From assembly GCF_001307805.1 (NCBI RefSeq), contig NZ_CP013862.1, positions 2,914,001-2,978,000 of the forward strand: a stretch of 64,000 bases of DNA. The letters run 5' to 3'. A program made the translations under genes and the position numbers. The stretch comes from Lentibacillus amyloliquefaciens (GTDB taxonomy: Bacteria > Bacillota > Bacilli > Bacillales > Amphibacillaceae). The notes beneath the pieces were generated by a model. The model was not told where the DNA came from, ran no database searches, and worked only from the letters and a program-made list of their open reading frames with translations. Shown piece by piece: positions 50,421 to 59,729 of this stretch (its first letter is position 1; each line of letters begins with the position of its first letter).

Positions 50421-50873
50421 TTGCGTGCAACGAAACAACGTTTACATGTTCGACTGGCACCGGGCACTATCGAAAAGATACAGACCATTGCAGATGAAAA
50501 GCATGTATCACAAGCCGATGCCATTACGGAAGCCATTGATCACTTTTATGCAGACCGTGATGAAAAGTATGTTGTGTTTAAAGACATGATTTCGGATTTA
50601 ATGGATGAAAAGTTGGCGACCATGCAAGATAAATTACACCGTATTCAAGTCACAGGCAATGTGGTTGACCGTGATACAAAAATTCTTCTGGAGTTTATGA
50701 ACCATTATTACTTAATCAATGAATTCAAAGATTTGATTACCACTGAAAAATATAAGACAAATGGGATGCAACAAGCAGAAGACTTAATTCAAAAACGTAT
50801 CCATAAACATCGTCAAAAGAAACTGGACTATGAAAAGCGAAAGGAACAAAAGCAACAGGGAAGCGAGGCATAA
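50421..50873 (+). CDS. Relaxosome accessory protein (ribbon-helix-helix type), second
   Basis: TTG 50421 starts one base after the previous stop, with AAGGAGATG upstream. The N-terminal KQRLHVRLAPGTIEKIQTIA and KHVSQADAITEAIDHFY match an RHH DNA-binding domain; the rest is helical and ends in a basic tail KKLDYEKRKEQKQQ. Two RHH proteins next to a relaxase suggest hetero- or homodimer binding to different oriT repeats. Confidence 0.75.
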   Translation: MRATKQRLHVRLAPGTIEKIQTIADEKHVSQADAITEAIDHFYADRDEKYVVFKDMISDLMDEKLATMQDKLHRIQVTGNVVDRDTKILLEFMNHYYLINEFKDLITTEKYKTNGMQQAEDLIQKRIHKHRQKKLDYEKRKEQKQQGSEA

Positions 50874-50876
50874 TGC

Positions 50877-52120
50877 ATGAGTAGTCCTGCGGTTGTGTTA
50901 CGAAGTAAATTTGTCACACCTGGGTCCAATACATTTAACGATTATATCAATTATATTGATCGGGAAGACGCCAAACGTCATATTCATGTGAACCAATCAT
51001 CCAAAGAAACGGATGATTTTTTTGTTTTTCATAACTTCATGGATTATATGGATGATGAAGCAAAACAAGGTGACCTATTCACGAAAGATAACGATCAGTT
51101 GAGTCCGAATGACAAGAAAACATTGAAGCAACAATTCCAAAAAGCACAGCAAAATGAATCACCTATGTGGCAGGATGTCATTAGTTTTGATAATGAATGG
51201 CTGGCCAAACAAGGTCTTTATCATCCGACAACACATACCGTTGATGAAGGAAACATGCGCAAGGTTGTTCGTGAAACAATGGCTACCGTGTTGAAGTCAG
51301 AAGGCATGGAAAACTCGGCTGTATGGACAGCATCTTTACACTATAATACTGACAACATTCATGTTCATATTGCTTCAACTGAAACCTGTCCAACACGTGA
51401 AAAAATGGACGTTTTCGATAAGGAAGATCAAACTTGGCGGGAAGAATACCGTGCCAAACGTAAACCCAAGACACTGGATAAAATGAAATCCAAAGTGGCC
51501 AACATGATATTGGATAGAACACACGAACGTAATAAAATTGATGACCTTGTCCGTGGTACCGTTCATCATAAAAAAGAAAATGGTGTTTCCTTGTCCACTT
51601 ATCGTAAAACAAACGAATTATTTCAGGAAGCCATGAAGCACCTTCCATCGGATAAAAAACAATGGCAATATGGTTATCATTCGATTAATGATGCAAGACC
51701 ATATATTGATGACATCACGACGATTTATCTGCAGCAATTTCATGCGGATGACATGGAACAGTTGCACCAACAATTGGATGATGAAGTGAACGTGATGAAA
51801 GAGATGTACGGTGAGGGAGTGATTATGAATCGTATAAACAAACGAAATTGGATGACTTGAAGAAACGCATGGGGAATGCGGTGCTGTCTGAGATGCGTGA
51901 CTATGCGAAAACGCAAAACGATTTATCGTTTCAGACAAAACGATTAAATGGATGGCATTCATTCAATCAACAACAGTCATTTACTAATCCAAACCAGACC
52001 GTTTATGGGTTTAATGCTTCCCTAATGAAATTAAGTAAAGCCATGCGTCGAACATTTCATGATTATCAAAAAGACCGAAACCTGCAGGAATTTGATCGAC
52101 TAATGGATGGCTATGAATAA
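50877..52120 (+). pseudogene. MobP-type relaxase (MobP2-like) with frameshift near its C-terminus
   Basis: ATG 50877 starts MSSPAVVLRSKFVTPGS. Motif I region YINYIDRED with the likely nicking tyrosine, the HxH-type metal motif HYNTDNIHVHIA near residue 165 and KTLDKMKSKVANMILDR agree with the MobP2 family. At about 51820 the frame breaks: the visible frame ends NRINKRNWMT, while the +2 frame continues DYESYKQTKLDDLKKRMGNA to TAA at 52120. One missing base (probably A) near GGAGT restores a protein of about 413 residues. The catalytic domain is unaffected, so residual activity is possible. Confidence 0.8.
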
Positions 52121-52163
52121 ACAAAAAGGTGGTGGTATGTGTGAACAATCTATTATTCTATTT

Positions 52164-54003
52164 CGAGGCTGGGACAAAACCCAGTAAAATTGAAAAAGCG
52201 TGGTACTTATCGATTAGGTAATGTACCACGCTTTTTTTATATTATCGTTAATTTTTAGTAAACAAAAAGGATCGCCTCTGATAAAATTAAAGTAACCACA
52301 CAATAACCATCGGAGGGATCCTTATGTTTAAACATTATAACATGAACCAAGTGGTTTTGCCTTTAGATTTAGAAATAAAAATAGAGGAAAATGATATTGC
52401 CTATGCCGTCAATGACGTCGTGGAAACTATCCCGGATGATGCCTTCACAGGTTTCCGGCGCGAAACAGGCTACCCAGCTTATCATCCGCGCATGATGATG
52501 AAGATTATTTTATGTGCTTACACGCAATCTGTTTTCTCCGGCAGAAAGATCGAAGGATTACTACATGACAGTGTCCGTATGATGTGGCTGGCTCAGGGAT
52601 ATGAACCAACGTATCGCACCATCAATCGATTTCGTGTGCATCCAGAGGTTAAAGAGTTATTGCGTCAATGCTTCGTCCAATTCCGCTGCCAGCTTGTACA
52701 GGAAAAACAGATTGATGAAGAAGCGATTTTCATCGATGGGACCAAGATTGAAGCGAATGCCAATAAATACACATTTGTTTGGCGGAAAGCGATAGAGAAA
52801 CACAGCGCCAAATTGGTGGAGAAGTCCAATCAAATGTATGATGAATTGCTGGAAAACGAAATTATCCCGGAGATTGAACGGGAAAGCGAGGACGAATTAT
52901 CCACCGATGAACTCAGGCAAATAGCTGAGAAACTGGATGAGAAAGTCGAAGCGTATGACAAAGAGATTGAGGCACGTGAAAAAGGAAGCGAACGAAAACA
53001 GCTTCGTTCCGAACGTAAAGCACCGAAACAATACCGCAAACGGTTCAGGGACTTTGTCGTGCGCAAACAGAAATATAAGCAGGACATGAAAATTTTCGGG
53101 GAACGCAACAGTTACTCCAAGACAGACCATGATGCCACGTTTATGCGCATGAAAGATGACCATATGAGGAACGGCCAGCTGAAAGCAGGTTATAATGTGC
53201 AGCTTGCGACAGAGGGTCAATACGCGCTCGCTTACGATGTATTCCCAAACCCGACGGACACACGTACTTTCGTTCCTTTCCTGGATCATATTGAGGAAGG
53301 TTACTTTGAGCTGCCTAAGTATATTGTGGCTGACGCAGGTTATGGCAGTGAACAAAATTACGAAGACGTCCTCGAGAACCGGGAACGCACGCCCCTGATT
53401 ACATACAACCAATACCGGAAAGAAAAGAAAAAGAAATACAGAAATAACCCTTTCCATTCCGCCAATTGGGAATATAACACGGAAAACGATTATTTTATCT
53501 GCCCGAATGACCAAAAAGTAACATTCCGTTACCTATCCCAACGAACAGACCGGTACGGCTATACACGGACCTTCAGAGTTTACGAGTGTGAGGACTGTTC
53601 AGGGTGCCCACTGCGTTCCCAATGCACCAAAGCGAAGGAAGGGAATAACCGGAAAATTTATTATAACGCGAAGTGGGAAAGCCAAAAAGCCTACACAAGA
53701 CAACAGCTTTCGGAAGAAGAAACTGGCGAAGTTTACGGGCGACGTAAAATCGATGTGGAGCCAGTCTTCGGATTTCTGAAGGCTAATTTGCGTTTCCCGC
53801 GTTTCTCAGTCAGGGGGCAGGAGAAAGTGAAAAATGAATTAGGATTTGCATTCATGGCGGTGAACTTGAGAAAGTACACCGCCAAAAAGACAAATCCTAC
53901 CTTAGATAATAACAACCATTTAAATCAAAAAGGTTCCAACCATCAAAAACTGATGATTGGAACCTTTTTTAAGTCATTTTTGGCTAGTTATGTCCCAGCC
54001 TCG
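52164..54003 (+). mobile_element. IS1182-family insertion sequence
   Basis: The ends CGAGGCTGGGACAAAAC and (reverse complement) CGAGGCTGGGACATAAC are near-perfect inverted repeats, and TTT repeats flank the element (52161-52163 and 54004-54006). It is 1840 bp. A terminator-like stem lies at 52195-52240 (AAAGCGTGGTAC/GTACCACGCTTT) ahead of the gene, and another (GGTTCCAACCATCA/TGATGATTGGAACC) at 53932-53965 near the right end, which protect it from outside transcription. Confidence 0.85.
52324..53960 (+). CDS. IS1182-family transposase (fused in frame to downstream nuclease)
   Basis: ATG 52324 follows CGGAGGGATCC. The transposase-like part is about 530 residues: an N-terminal DUF772-type region (GYPAYHPRMMMKIILCAYTQ), the DDE core with IFIDGTKIEAN (first aspartate), YIVADAGYGSEQNYED (second) and IDVEPVFGFLKANLRF (glutamate), and the ending FAFMAVNLRKY. 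No stop codon occurs in the IS after this; the frame continues across the end into the Mrr domain to 54477, a 717-codon chimera. I placed the end near the right-end terminator since the true C-terminus is uncertain. Confidence 0.88.
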
Positions 54004-54473
54004 TTTGTTTTACCAACGATGATTAAATACGTTAAGAAGAAAAAACGGTTTAACCTGATAAAAAAATCAGGCATAAAAGATATTGACCGTATGAAAGGTT
54101 ATCAGTTTGAAGCGTACCTGCAAGTATTGTTTAAGGAACTGGGGTATCGCCCAGTTGTGACACAAAAATCAGGTGACTACGGAGCAGATGTGGTGCTTAA
54201 AGGTAGAAATAAAATTGTGATACAAGCAAAGCGTTATGGTTACAAACACAATGTTAGCATGGATGCCGTACGTGAAGTATTGGCAGCCATGTTTTTTTAT
54301 CATGCAGATGAAGCGTGGGTGATTACAAATTCTTTTTTCACGAAGCAGGCTAAAACATTAGCCAAAGCATGCGGCGTTACATTATTAAATCGGTATGAAT
54401 TAGAAAAGTTTATCGTAAAGATTAATCTAACGAAGCAGCCGAAACAATTCACACGGAAAAGGAGCGAATTAAG

Positions 54474-54710
54474 TTGACAGTAGTTTTGGCTGAGAAACCA
54501 AGTCAAGCGAAGCACTATGCAGAAGCGTTTCAACATGTCAGTAAAAAAATGGATATATGGAGGTGAACGATGATCGATTCTTTCAAGGCAAAACATATAT
54601 CACCTGGGGGTTTGGTCATTTGGTCGAACTCGTTTCACTGGATGCTTATAGTTAATCATGGAAGCGGTGGCGCTTAGTTACATTTGTGTGGATTCGTAAA
54701 ATTGTTTTCG
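54474..54710 (+). pseudogene. topB: topB (DNA topoisomerase III) 5' remnant with several lesions
   Basis: TTG 54474 follows AAAAGGAGCG and gives MTVVLAEKPSQAKHYAEAFQ, the TOPRIM start of topoisomerase III. After HVSKK the frame fails at a run of seven A (about 54546-54552); with eight it continues NGYMEVNDDRFFQGKTYITW, GFGHLVELVSLDAYS, then TAA, then SWKRWRL in frame. Beyond about 54690 similarity is lost. Related conjugation systems carry a topoisomerase (TrsI) in this neighbourhood. The gene is dead and marks the right side of the decayed element. Confidence 0.8.
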
Positions 54711-54790
54711 GGCAACCTGAAGAACGAACGGTAGAGAACTGTTCAAAGCCGTGTTAAAACTGTGAGATTAAATAAATTAAGATTATTCTG

Positions 54791-55410
54791 CTAATAAGCA
54801 ATGCCCACACGCGTTTGCATAAAGTCTGTATTATTCAATTGTGAATAGTCAAAGTCTGCCGTGTCTCCTGTTGAAATGTGTTTTCCATTTTCAGGGAGTA
54901 CGTTTTTTTCGATGCGGTAATTTCCTTCTGCTTCCCCATCCGGCATATAAGTTGGGCAAGTTACCGTCCACGCTGTACCGGACTGTTTTAAATATTGATA
55001 GGCAGCAAGGTGGTCTTTCGCAGCTGCAGTCTTTTTTCGCTTTGATTCATTTATTTCAAAGCGATACAAGTTATCTTGCATACGACTGTTTAATATGCTC
55101 GGCGTACCTATCGTGATGATTTTTGAAATACCGTTATTTTCATAGCATGAATGATAAACGGCATGCTTTTCGACAGTATATTGTTTTGATCTGTACTTAA
55201 TGCACTCATTACAGTATCTGTGTTCGACATCGCGTGTGTGATATCGTTTTGATTTAAAGCGTCTTCTTGATACACAGTTAGTTGAGGGGATTGTTGTTGT
55301 AATATTTCGAGTGTTCGGACAAGCGCGGTCACATGATGCTGGTCGGCCAATGCTCTTTGTATGATCATCTGACCCACTCTGCCGGTAGCGCCCAGTACAA
55401 GAATGTTCAT
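54791..55410 (-). pseudogene. NAD(P)-binding epimerase-like protein with frameshift
   Basis: On the minus strand ATG 55410 gives MNILVLGATGRVGQMIIQRA with the Rossmann GATGRVG motif, of the NAD(P)H-binding (YwnB/BVR-B-like) type. After FIIHAMK the frame breaks at AAAA (about 55136-55140); one more A gives NNGISKIITIGTPSIL and the C-terminal half to the stop at 54791 (YQYLKQSGTAWTVTCPTYMP, AFIDYS-like TADFDYS). The two halves match the length of the family, about 205 residues. It may be a read error or a real inactivation. Confidence 0.75.
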
Positions 55411-55585
55411 GACAGGCTCTTTTCACAAGCTTTATCTATAAATGGTTCGTAAGTATAATGGTCACTTTGTTTGTAAATGAATCAAGCAATATATACAATC
55501 ATAGCATATCTAATTGAATGTGGTCACATTAAACAGTGTGTTTACTGTGTTCAAAGAAGGTAAACAATAATGGAGGTCTCAAAGG

Positions 55586-56005
55586 ATGAGATTATGGCAT
55601 GAATCATTGATTCCGATGTTACCACGTCAGCGATTACTCGGTCAGCACCGTGAGTGTTGTGCGTTGCGAGGCAAGGGCTGGGGCAAGAATCACGCCACTG
55701 TCCAGTATGTGTTTCGTTATAGCCCGGAAAGGCTCTTTCTGTATCATGAAAAGGTGATGCATGAAATGAGAACAAGGAGTTATAGGGTGGATCCATTGTG
55801 GGAAGATCCGTTTTATCGAGGTAAACGATGCCCCCGGCACGATTATCAAAGTTTTTATGGAGACACCACTTTTGTACATAAATTGGGAAAAGCAATATAC
55901 CCGGAACATAATCAGGATTATTTAAAAAAATGTATTGAAAATTTACGCGATAAAGGAATTCAGCTGTCATTGCAGGATATCATACACGAAACGCACAATC
56001 CCTGA
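55586..56005 (+). CDS. Pyrimidine-dimer glycosylase / T4 endonuclease V-like protein
   Basis: ATG 55586 follows ATGGAGGTCTC. The 139-residue protein starts MRLWHESLIPMLPRQRLLGQ, followed by HRECCALRGKGWGKNHATV, the pattern of the pyrimidine dimer DNA glycosylase family (TIGR02328/Pyr_excise). Relatives of T4 DenV cut DNA at UV-induced cyclobutane dimers. The family also contains members whose activity is untested, and the N-terminal residue here is modified relative to T4 (no N-terminal threonine). Monocistronic. Confidence 0.75.
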   Translation: MRLWHESLIPMLPRQRLLGQHRECCALRGKGWGKNHATVQYVFRYSPERLFLYHEKVMHEMRTRSYRVDPLWEDPFYRGKRCPRHDYQSFYGDTTFVHKLGKAIYPEHNQDYLKKCIENLRDKGIQLSLQDIIHETHNP

Positions 56006-56230
56006 TAATATTGATCCGTACCTGAGTGAAGAGGATGTTGTTTATCGCAACTTCATCTTTTTTTATGAAGTGTTAAGATAAGAAAACATGCGAAACGATC
56101 TACAAAAATTGTATAAAACAAACATTTGCTGAAATAATAAGATTGAACGTGCCTCATTGAATGCAGTTTTACGTTATTGGCAGCTTTTGTATGGTATAGA
56201 GAAACCTATCTGAAGTTAGGGGGTATAACA

Positions 56231-56524
56231 ATGAGAACCATTCAACGTATTGCCTTGGTGTTAGTCATAATCGGTGCACTTAATTGGGGATTAATTGGAT
56301 TGTTTCAATGGGATTTAGTGGCAACACTTTTTGGTGGACAGGACGCAGCGTTGTCGAGAGTCGTGTATACACTTGTTGGAATCGGTGCATTATGCTGCTT
56401 GCCATTATTATTTGACCCAATACACGAAGAAGATCATGTTAATAATGGGGCAACGAGATCTGATAATTTCAAATACGCTACGGAATTCAGTGAAGAAAAT
56501 GAGCCGTTTCGTGATAAGGAATAA
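56231..56524 (+). CDS. DUF378 family membrane protein
   Basis: ATG 56231 follows TTAGGGGGT. The 97-residue protein has two membrane helices and the signature RIALVLVIIGALNWGLIGLF and VATLFGG of DUF378. The C-terminal 35 residues are charged. Function unknown. Downstream, a strong terminator closes the transcript. Confidence 0.85.
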   Translation: MRTIQRIALVLVIIGALNWGLIGLFQWDLVATLFGGQDAALSRVVYTLVGIGALCCLPLLFDPIHEEDHVNNGATRSDNFKYATEFSEENEPFRDKE

Positions 56525-56551
56525 ATTTTAAATACCAGACATAAGTGAGAT

Positions 56552-56587
56552 GAGACTGTTGCACTTTAGCAACAGTCTCATTTTTTA
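56552..56587 (+). terminator. Terminator of the DUF378 gene
   Basis: GAGACTGTTGC and GCAACAGTCTC form an 11-bp stem around ACTTTA, followed by ATTTTTT. Confidence 0.9.
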
Positions 56588-56683
56588 ACAGGTAAATACC
56601 ATTTTTAAGTTGTTGTTAAAGATGCCAATCCAGAAAAAGTTATGTAAAATGTACAATACAGGTTTGTGCAAGGGGGACAATGT

Positions 56684-57238
56684 ATGAGAAAACCACGAAC
56701 GAAAAAAGAGGAATTAGAATTGACAAGAGATCGGATTTTAAAAATTGCTCAACAGCTATTCATGGAAAAAGGCTACCGAGCAGTGACGACCAGGGAGATT
56801 GCTGCAAAATGCAAAATAACCCAACCTGCTCTTTATTATCATTATCCGGATAAACAATCACTGTATATTGCGATGCTGGAAGCTTTTGTCGAGAACATAC
56901 AGTCGAAAATAGAAGCGATATCTGAAGAAACGATTCCTAAGCGCTTAGAAGCTATGTTGGAGGTGTTATCAAAAGAGCACCCTACAAGTATTATGATGAT
57001 GATTCATGATATTTTCGTTGAATTCAAAGCGGAAAATCGTCATCACATTTATTTATTATGGAAACAAACATATTTGGATCCGTTTATTGAAATGTTTGAA
57101 GAGATGAAAAATGACGGGTTATTGAGGGATATAATGTTGCTGTATGGGCTGGTATTAATTGCTGTGTCTGTGTTAGGCGCGTTAATTTCAGTCAAGACGA
57201 TAGTCAAAATAGATCCATTAAAAGCGATAGGGGGTTAA
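56684..57238 (+). CDS. TetR/AcrR regulator fused by deletion to the end of an ABC permease
   Basis: ATG 56684 follows AAGGGGG by eight bases. Residues about 1-60 form the TetR HTH (RDRILKIAQQLFMEKGYRAV and TREIAAKCKITQPALYYHYP). The ligand-binding part runs to about residue 150 (MKNDGLLRD). The last 33 residues (LLYGLVLIAVSVLGALISVK and TIVKIDPLKAIGG) look like the last helix and C-terminus of an FtsX/MacB-type permease, not TetR. An in-frame deletion seems to have removed the TetR end and most of the permease. The partner ATPase gene follows after 3 bp. Regulatory function is doubtful. Confidence 0.78.
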   Translation: MRKPRTKKEELELTRDRILKIAQQLFMEKGYRAVTTREIAAKCKITQPALYYHYPDKQSLYIAMLEAFVENIQSKIEAISEETIPKRLEAMLEVLSKEHPTSIMMMIHDIFVEFKAENRHHIYLLWKQTYLDPFIEMFEEMKNDGLLRDIMLLYGLVLIAVSVLGALISVKTIVKIDPLKAIGG

Positions 57239-57241
57239 ATC

Positions 57242-57934
57242 ATGCCAACACTTAAAATGCAAGACGTCCGGAAAGTGTTTGGATCAGGACATACAATGGT
57301 GGAGGCTCTAAAAAAGACCAATTTCAGTGCAGAAAGTGGAGAATTGATTGTTGTAGTTGGGCCATCAGGATCCGGGAAGAGTACATTCCTGACGACTGCC
57401 GGAGGTCTTCAAACGCCCAGTCATGGGGAAGTGACGATAAACGGTAATAATATAACACAGATGAAGGAAAAGAAACGATCCAACATTCGTTTGCATGAGA
57501 TTGGTTTTATTCTTCAGGCATCCAATCTGGTTCCATTTCTGACAGTGGATGAGCAAATGGAACTACTGGATAAAGTGAAAACAAATAATCTTTCCGGAGA
57601 CGAATTACAGGATTTATATCAGTCACTGGGGATCGGGCAATTGAGAGATAAGTATCCTTCTGAGCTTTCCGGCGGCGAGCAGCAACGTGTAGCCATTGCG
57701 AAAGGATTATACAGCGATCCCAGTTTCCTCTTGGCAGATGAACCGACTGCATCATTGGATACTGATCGGGCATTTGAAGTCATGAAGATGCTTCAAGATT
57801 TAACCAAAAAGAGAAATAAAACAACGATTGTGGTGACACATGATACACGGCTGCTTGACTATTGTGATAAGGTGTATGCCATCATTGACGGTGAAATTCG
57901 CTTGCAACAGCAAGGTGCAGTGAACCTTTCATAA
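57242..57934 (+). CDS. ABC transporter ATP-binding protein (LolD/MacB type)
   Basis: The 230-residue protein has Walker A GPSGSGKST, the signature LSGGEQQRVAIAKGL, Walker B FLLADEPTASLD and the H-loop VVTHD. The group works with FtsX-type permeases to move lipoproteins, peptides or drugs. Its permease has been lost by the upstream deletion, so it is probably an orphan. It starts three bases after the fusion gene and shares its promoter. Confidence 0.9.
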   Translation: MPTLKMQDVRKVFGSGHTMVEALKKTNFSAESGELIVVVGPSGSGKSTFLTTAGGLQTPSHGEVTINGNNITQMKEKKRSNIRLHEIGFILQASNLVPFLTVDEQMELLDKVKTNNLSGDELQDLYQSLGIGQLRDKYPSELSGGEQQRVAIAKGLYSDPSFLLADEPTASLDTDRAFEVMKMLQDLTKKRNKTTIVVTHDTRLLDYCDKVYAIIDGEIRLQQQGAVNLS

Positions 57935-58050
57935 TTGATTACACTTATAGTTGCCAAGATAATAGAATTAATAAAACCCTCGCCCTTACCTTATAGGATA
58001 CGCGATCGGTTTTGTTTGTAGCGATACGTTATTTTAAATTATCGCCTTGT

Positions 58051-58986
58051 TTAGTGAATCAGTTGTACAACCACATATAACAATGGGATTGTGAAGAGAC
58101 CTAATAAACTGGAAAGCATTACACCTAAAGAGGCAAAGTGTGTGTCAGCTCCAAATTTTTGTGCGTAGATTGACATTGTTGGAGCTGAAGGCATTCCTGC
58201 TGTAAGAATGGCTATCATGAGTAAAGAGAATGGTACTGAAAAAGCTGCAAAAGGAATCAGCAGCAGCGGAATGATGAACAGCTTGAACATTATTGCTTTC
58301 CATATATAAACGTTTTTCAACAGAAAGGCAAATTCTTTGTAGCTCATATTTGCGATTAAACTCCCGATTAAAATCATTGAAAGCGGAACAGTCATTTTTC
58401 CGACACTTTCAAAGGTATCTGTCAATAAACCCGGCCAGCTGGTGGGGAGAAACAAAACCAACATCCCAATCAATGTAGAAAAAACACCAGGGTTTAAAAA
58501 TAATTTCCTCCAGTCTATCTGAGATTTGTCTTTTGTGAATAAGTAAATACCATATGTCCATATGAAAATGAAATAAATCACATTGAACATGGTTAAATAT
58601 ACAATACCCTGCTCTCCAAAAACAGCAAAAATGACTGCGAAACCAATATACCCCTGATTGCCAAAGATAATAAGTCCTTCATAAACACTTTTCTGCCTAT
58701 CTGAAAGTTTTGAGCGCCTCCGCAACCATCCAGCAAGGAAAATGGATAGCAACAGGATGTAAGCAGACATACACAAAAGCAAAAGGAATTCTTTAATTAA
58801 GGAAAATGAAAAGGAAATATCCAATGAAAATAAAATGAGGGCAGGGAGAGTGACATATAAAATGAGCTGTGTCAGGACATGATCAGTGTTTTGATTTAAA
58901 ACGCCTTTTTTCCTTACCATAAATCCGATCAACGCAATTACATAAAGATGAATCATCTCTTGTAGAAACGCCCATGCTGAATCCAT
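58051..58986 (-). CDS. AEC-family (auxin efflux carrier type) transporter
   Basis: ATG 58986 follows GCAGGAGTGATC. The 311-residue protein has about ten membrane segments. The two halves show the five-helix repeats of the mem_trans/AEC family, with FGNQGYIGFAVI and ILTAGMPSAPTMSIYAQKFG as the broken-helix regions. Substrates of bacterial members include malate or other organic acids and amino acids, but none can be assigned. The convergent ABC gene ends about 115 bp away. Confidence 0.85.
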   Translation of the reverse strand: MDSAWAFLQEMIHLYVIALIGFMVRKKGVLNQNTDHVLTQLILYVTLPALILFSLDISFSFSLIKEFLLLLCMSAYILLLSIFLAGWLRRRSKLSDRQKSVYEGLIIFGNQGYIGFAVIFAVFGEQGIVYLTMFNVIYFIFIWTYGIYLFTKDKSQIDWRKLFLNPGVFSTLIGMLVLFLPTSWPGLLTDTFESVGKMTVPLSMILIGSLIANMSYKEFAFLLKNVYIWKAIMFKLFIIPLLLIPFAAFSVPFSLLMIAILTAGMPSAPTMSIYAQKFGADTHFASLGVMLSSLLGLFTIPLLYVVVQLIH

Positions 58987-59184
58987 AATGATCACTCCTG
59001 CTGTAATATATGAGCAAATACCTTCATTGGTTTATGCGAAGGATAGATTCTTCGTTTTGGGAGCTAACCACCATAATCTTTTTGTATTAATTTCTCTTAC
59101 AGGTTAATAATACGGATGAATACTTAATCATCACGGTGCCTAATTTTTATAAAAACTCACGATTGAATGGAAGGAGTGCATCAA

Positions 59185-59607
59185 TTGAGCCAGCAAGAAA
59201 TGAAATCGACTGTTGAAAAAATTATAGATGACAACGCTGTTGGTACGATGGCGACTGTTAAACAGAATAAACCACATTCAAGATATATAACCTTTATCCG
59301 AAAAGGTTTAAATCTTTATACAGCAACAAGCCTAGAAACGCATAAATCAGAAGAAATAAAAGCTAACACACAAACTCATATTTTATTAGGCTATGAAGGG
59401 GAAGGATTCGGTGACGAATATGTGGAATATGAAGGGAAAGTTTCTATAAACAGCAGCGTAGATTTGAAACATGAATTATGGAACTCATACATGGAGTATT
59501 GGTTTAATGGACCGGATGATTCAAATTATATTGTGCTGGAGATTACACCCGTTACTATAAGAATTATGAACAAAAAGGGCGCTGAACCAAAAACGGTAGA
59601 GTTTTAG
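59185..59607 (+). CDS. Pyridoxamine 5'-phosphate oxidase-fold protein (general stress type)
   Basis: TTG 59185 is preferred since AAGGAG at 59171-59176 lies inside the longer frame from ATG 59167. The 140-residue split-barrel protein (NAVGTMATVKQNKPHSRYIT and LYTATSLETHKSEEI) matches the general stress protein 26 / PNPOx-like group that binds flavin or related cofactors. Enzyme activity is unproven. Monocistronic. Confidence 0.83.
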   Translation: MSQQEMKSTVEKIIDDNAVGTMATVKQNKPHSRYITFIRKGLNLYTATSLETHKSEEIKANTQTHILLGYEGEGFGDEYVEYEGKVSINSSVDLKHELWNSYMEYWFNGPDDSNYIVLEITPVTIRIMNKKGAEPKTVEF

Positions 59608-59729
59608 CAAGGATCGGCCAAATATTTGGATTGGTATTCAAACGGGGTTTCTTGTATAGATTTCGAGGTATCTCACGCCACCATTTGGTTAAACCTAATC
59701 ATGATATCTTAATGGAGGAGTGAAGGTAC

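Larger units (their letters stand above)
52141..54477 (+). pseudogene. Mrr-type restriction endonuclease-like gene split by an IS1182 element
   Basis: GTG 52141 opens MNNLLFYF, interrupted at 52164. Deleting the IS and one TTT repeat joins it in frame to VLPTMIKYVKKKKRFNLIKK and the nuclease domain with GYQFEAYLQVLFKELGYR, KSGDYGADVVL and VIQAKRY (the D...QxK core of the Mrr/PD-(D/E)XK superfamily). The complete protein would be about 165 residues with one N-terminal membrane helix. On mobile elements such proteins may act in defence or regulation. The IS gene lacks a stop and reads into the nuclease domain. Confidence 0.8.

Noticed and set aside
51848..52120. A separate 90-residue gene after the relaxase
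   Set aside because: It starts inside the relaxase frame with no ribosome site, and its sequence continues the relaxase C-terminus, so it is the shifted part of that gene.
54791..55426. A 211-codon minus-strand protein in a single frame
   Set aside because: Its first half has no sensible protein character (rich in C, R, H and T); the Rossmann N-terminus is in another frame, so this is a frameshifted NAD(P)-binding gene.
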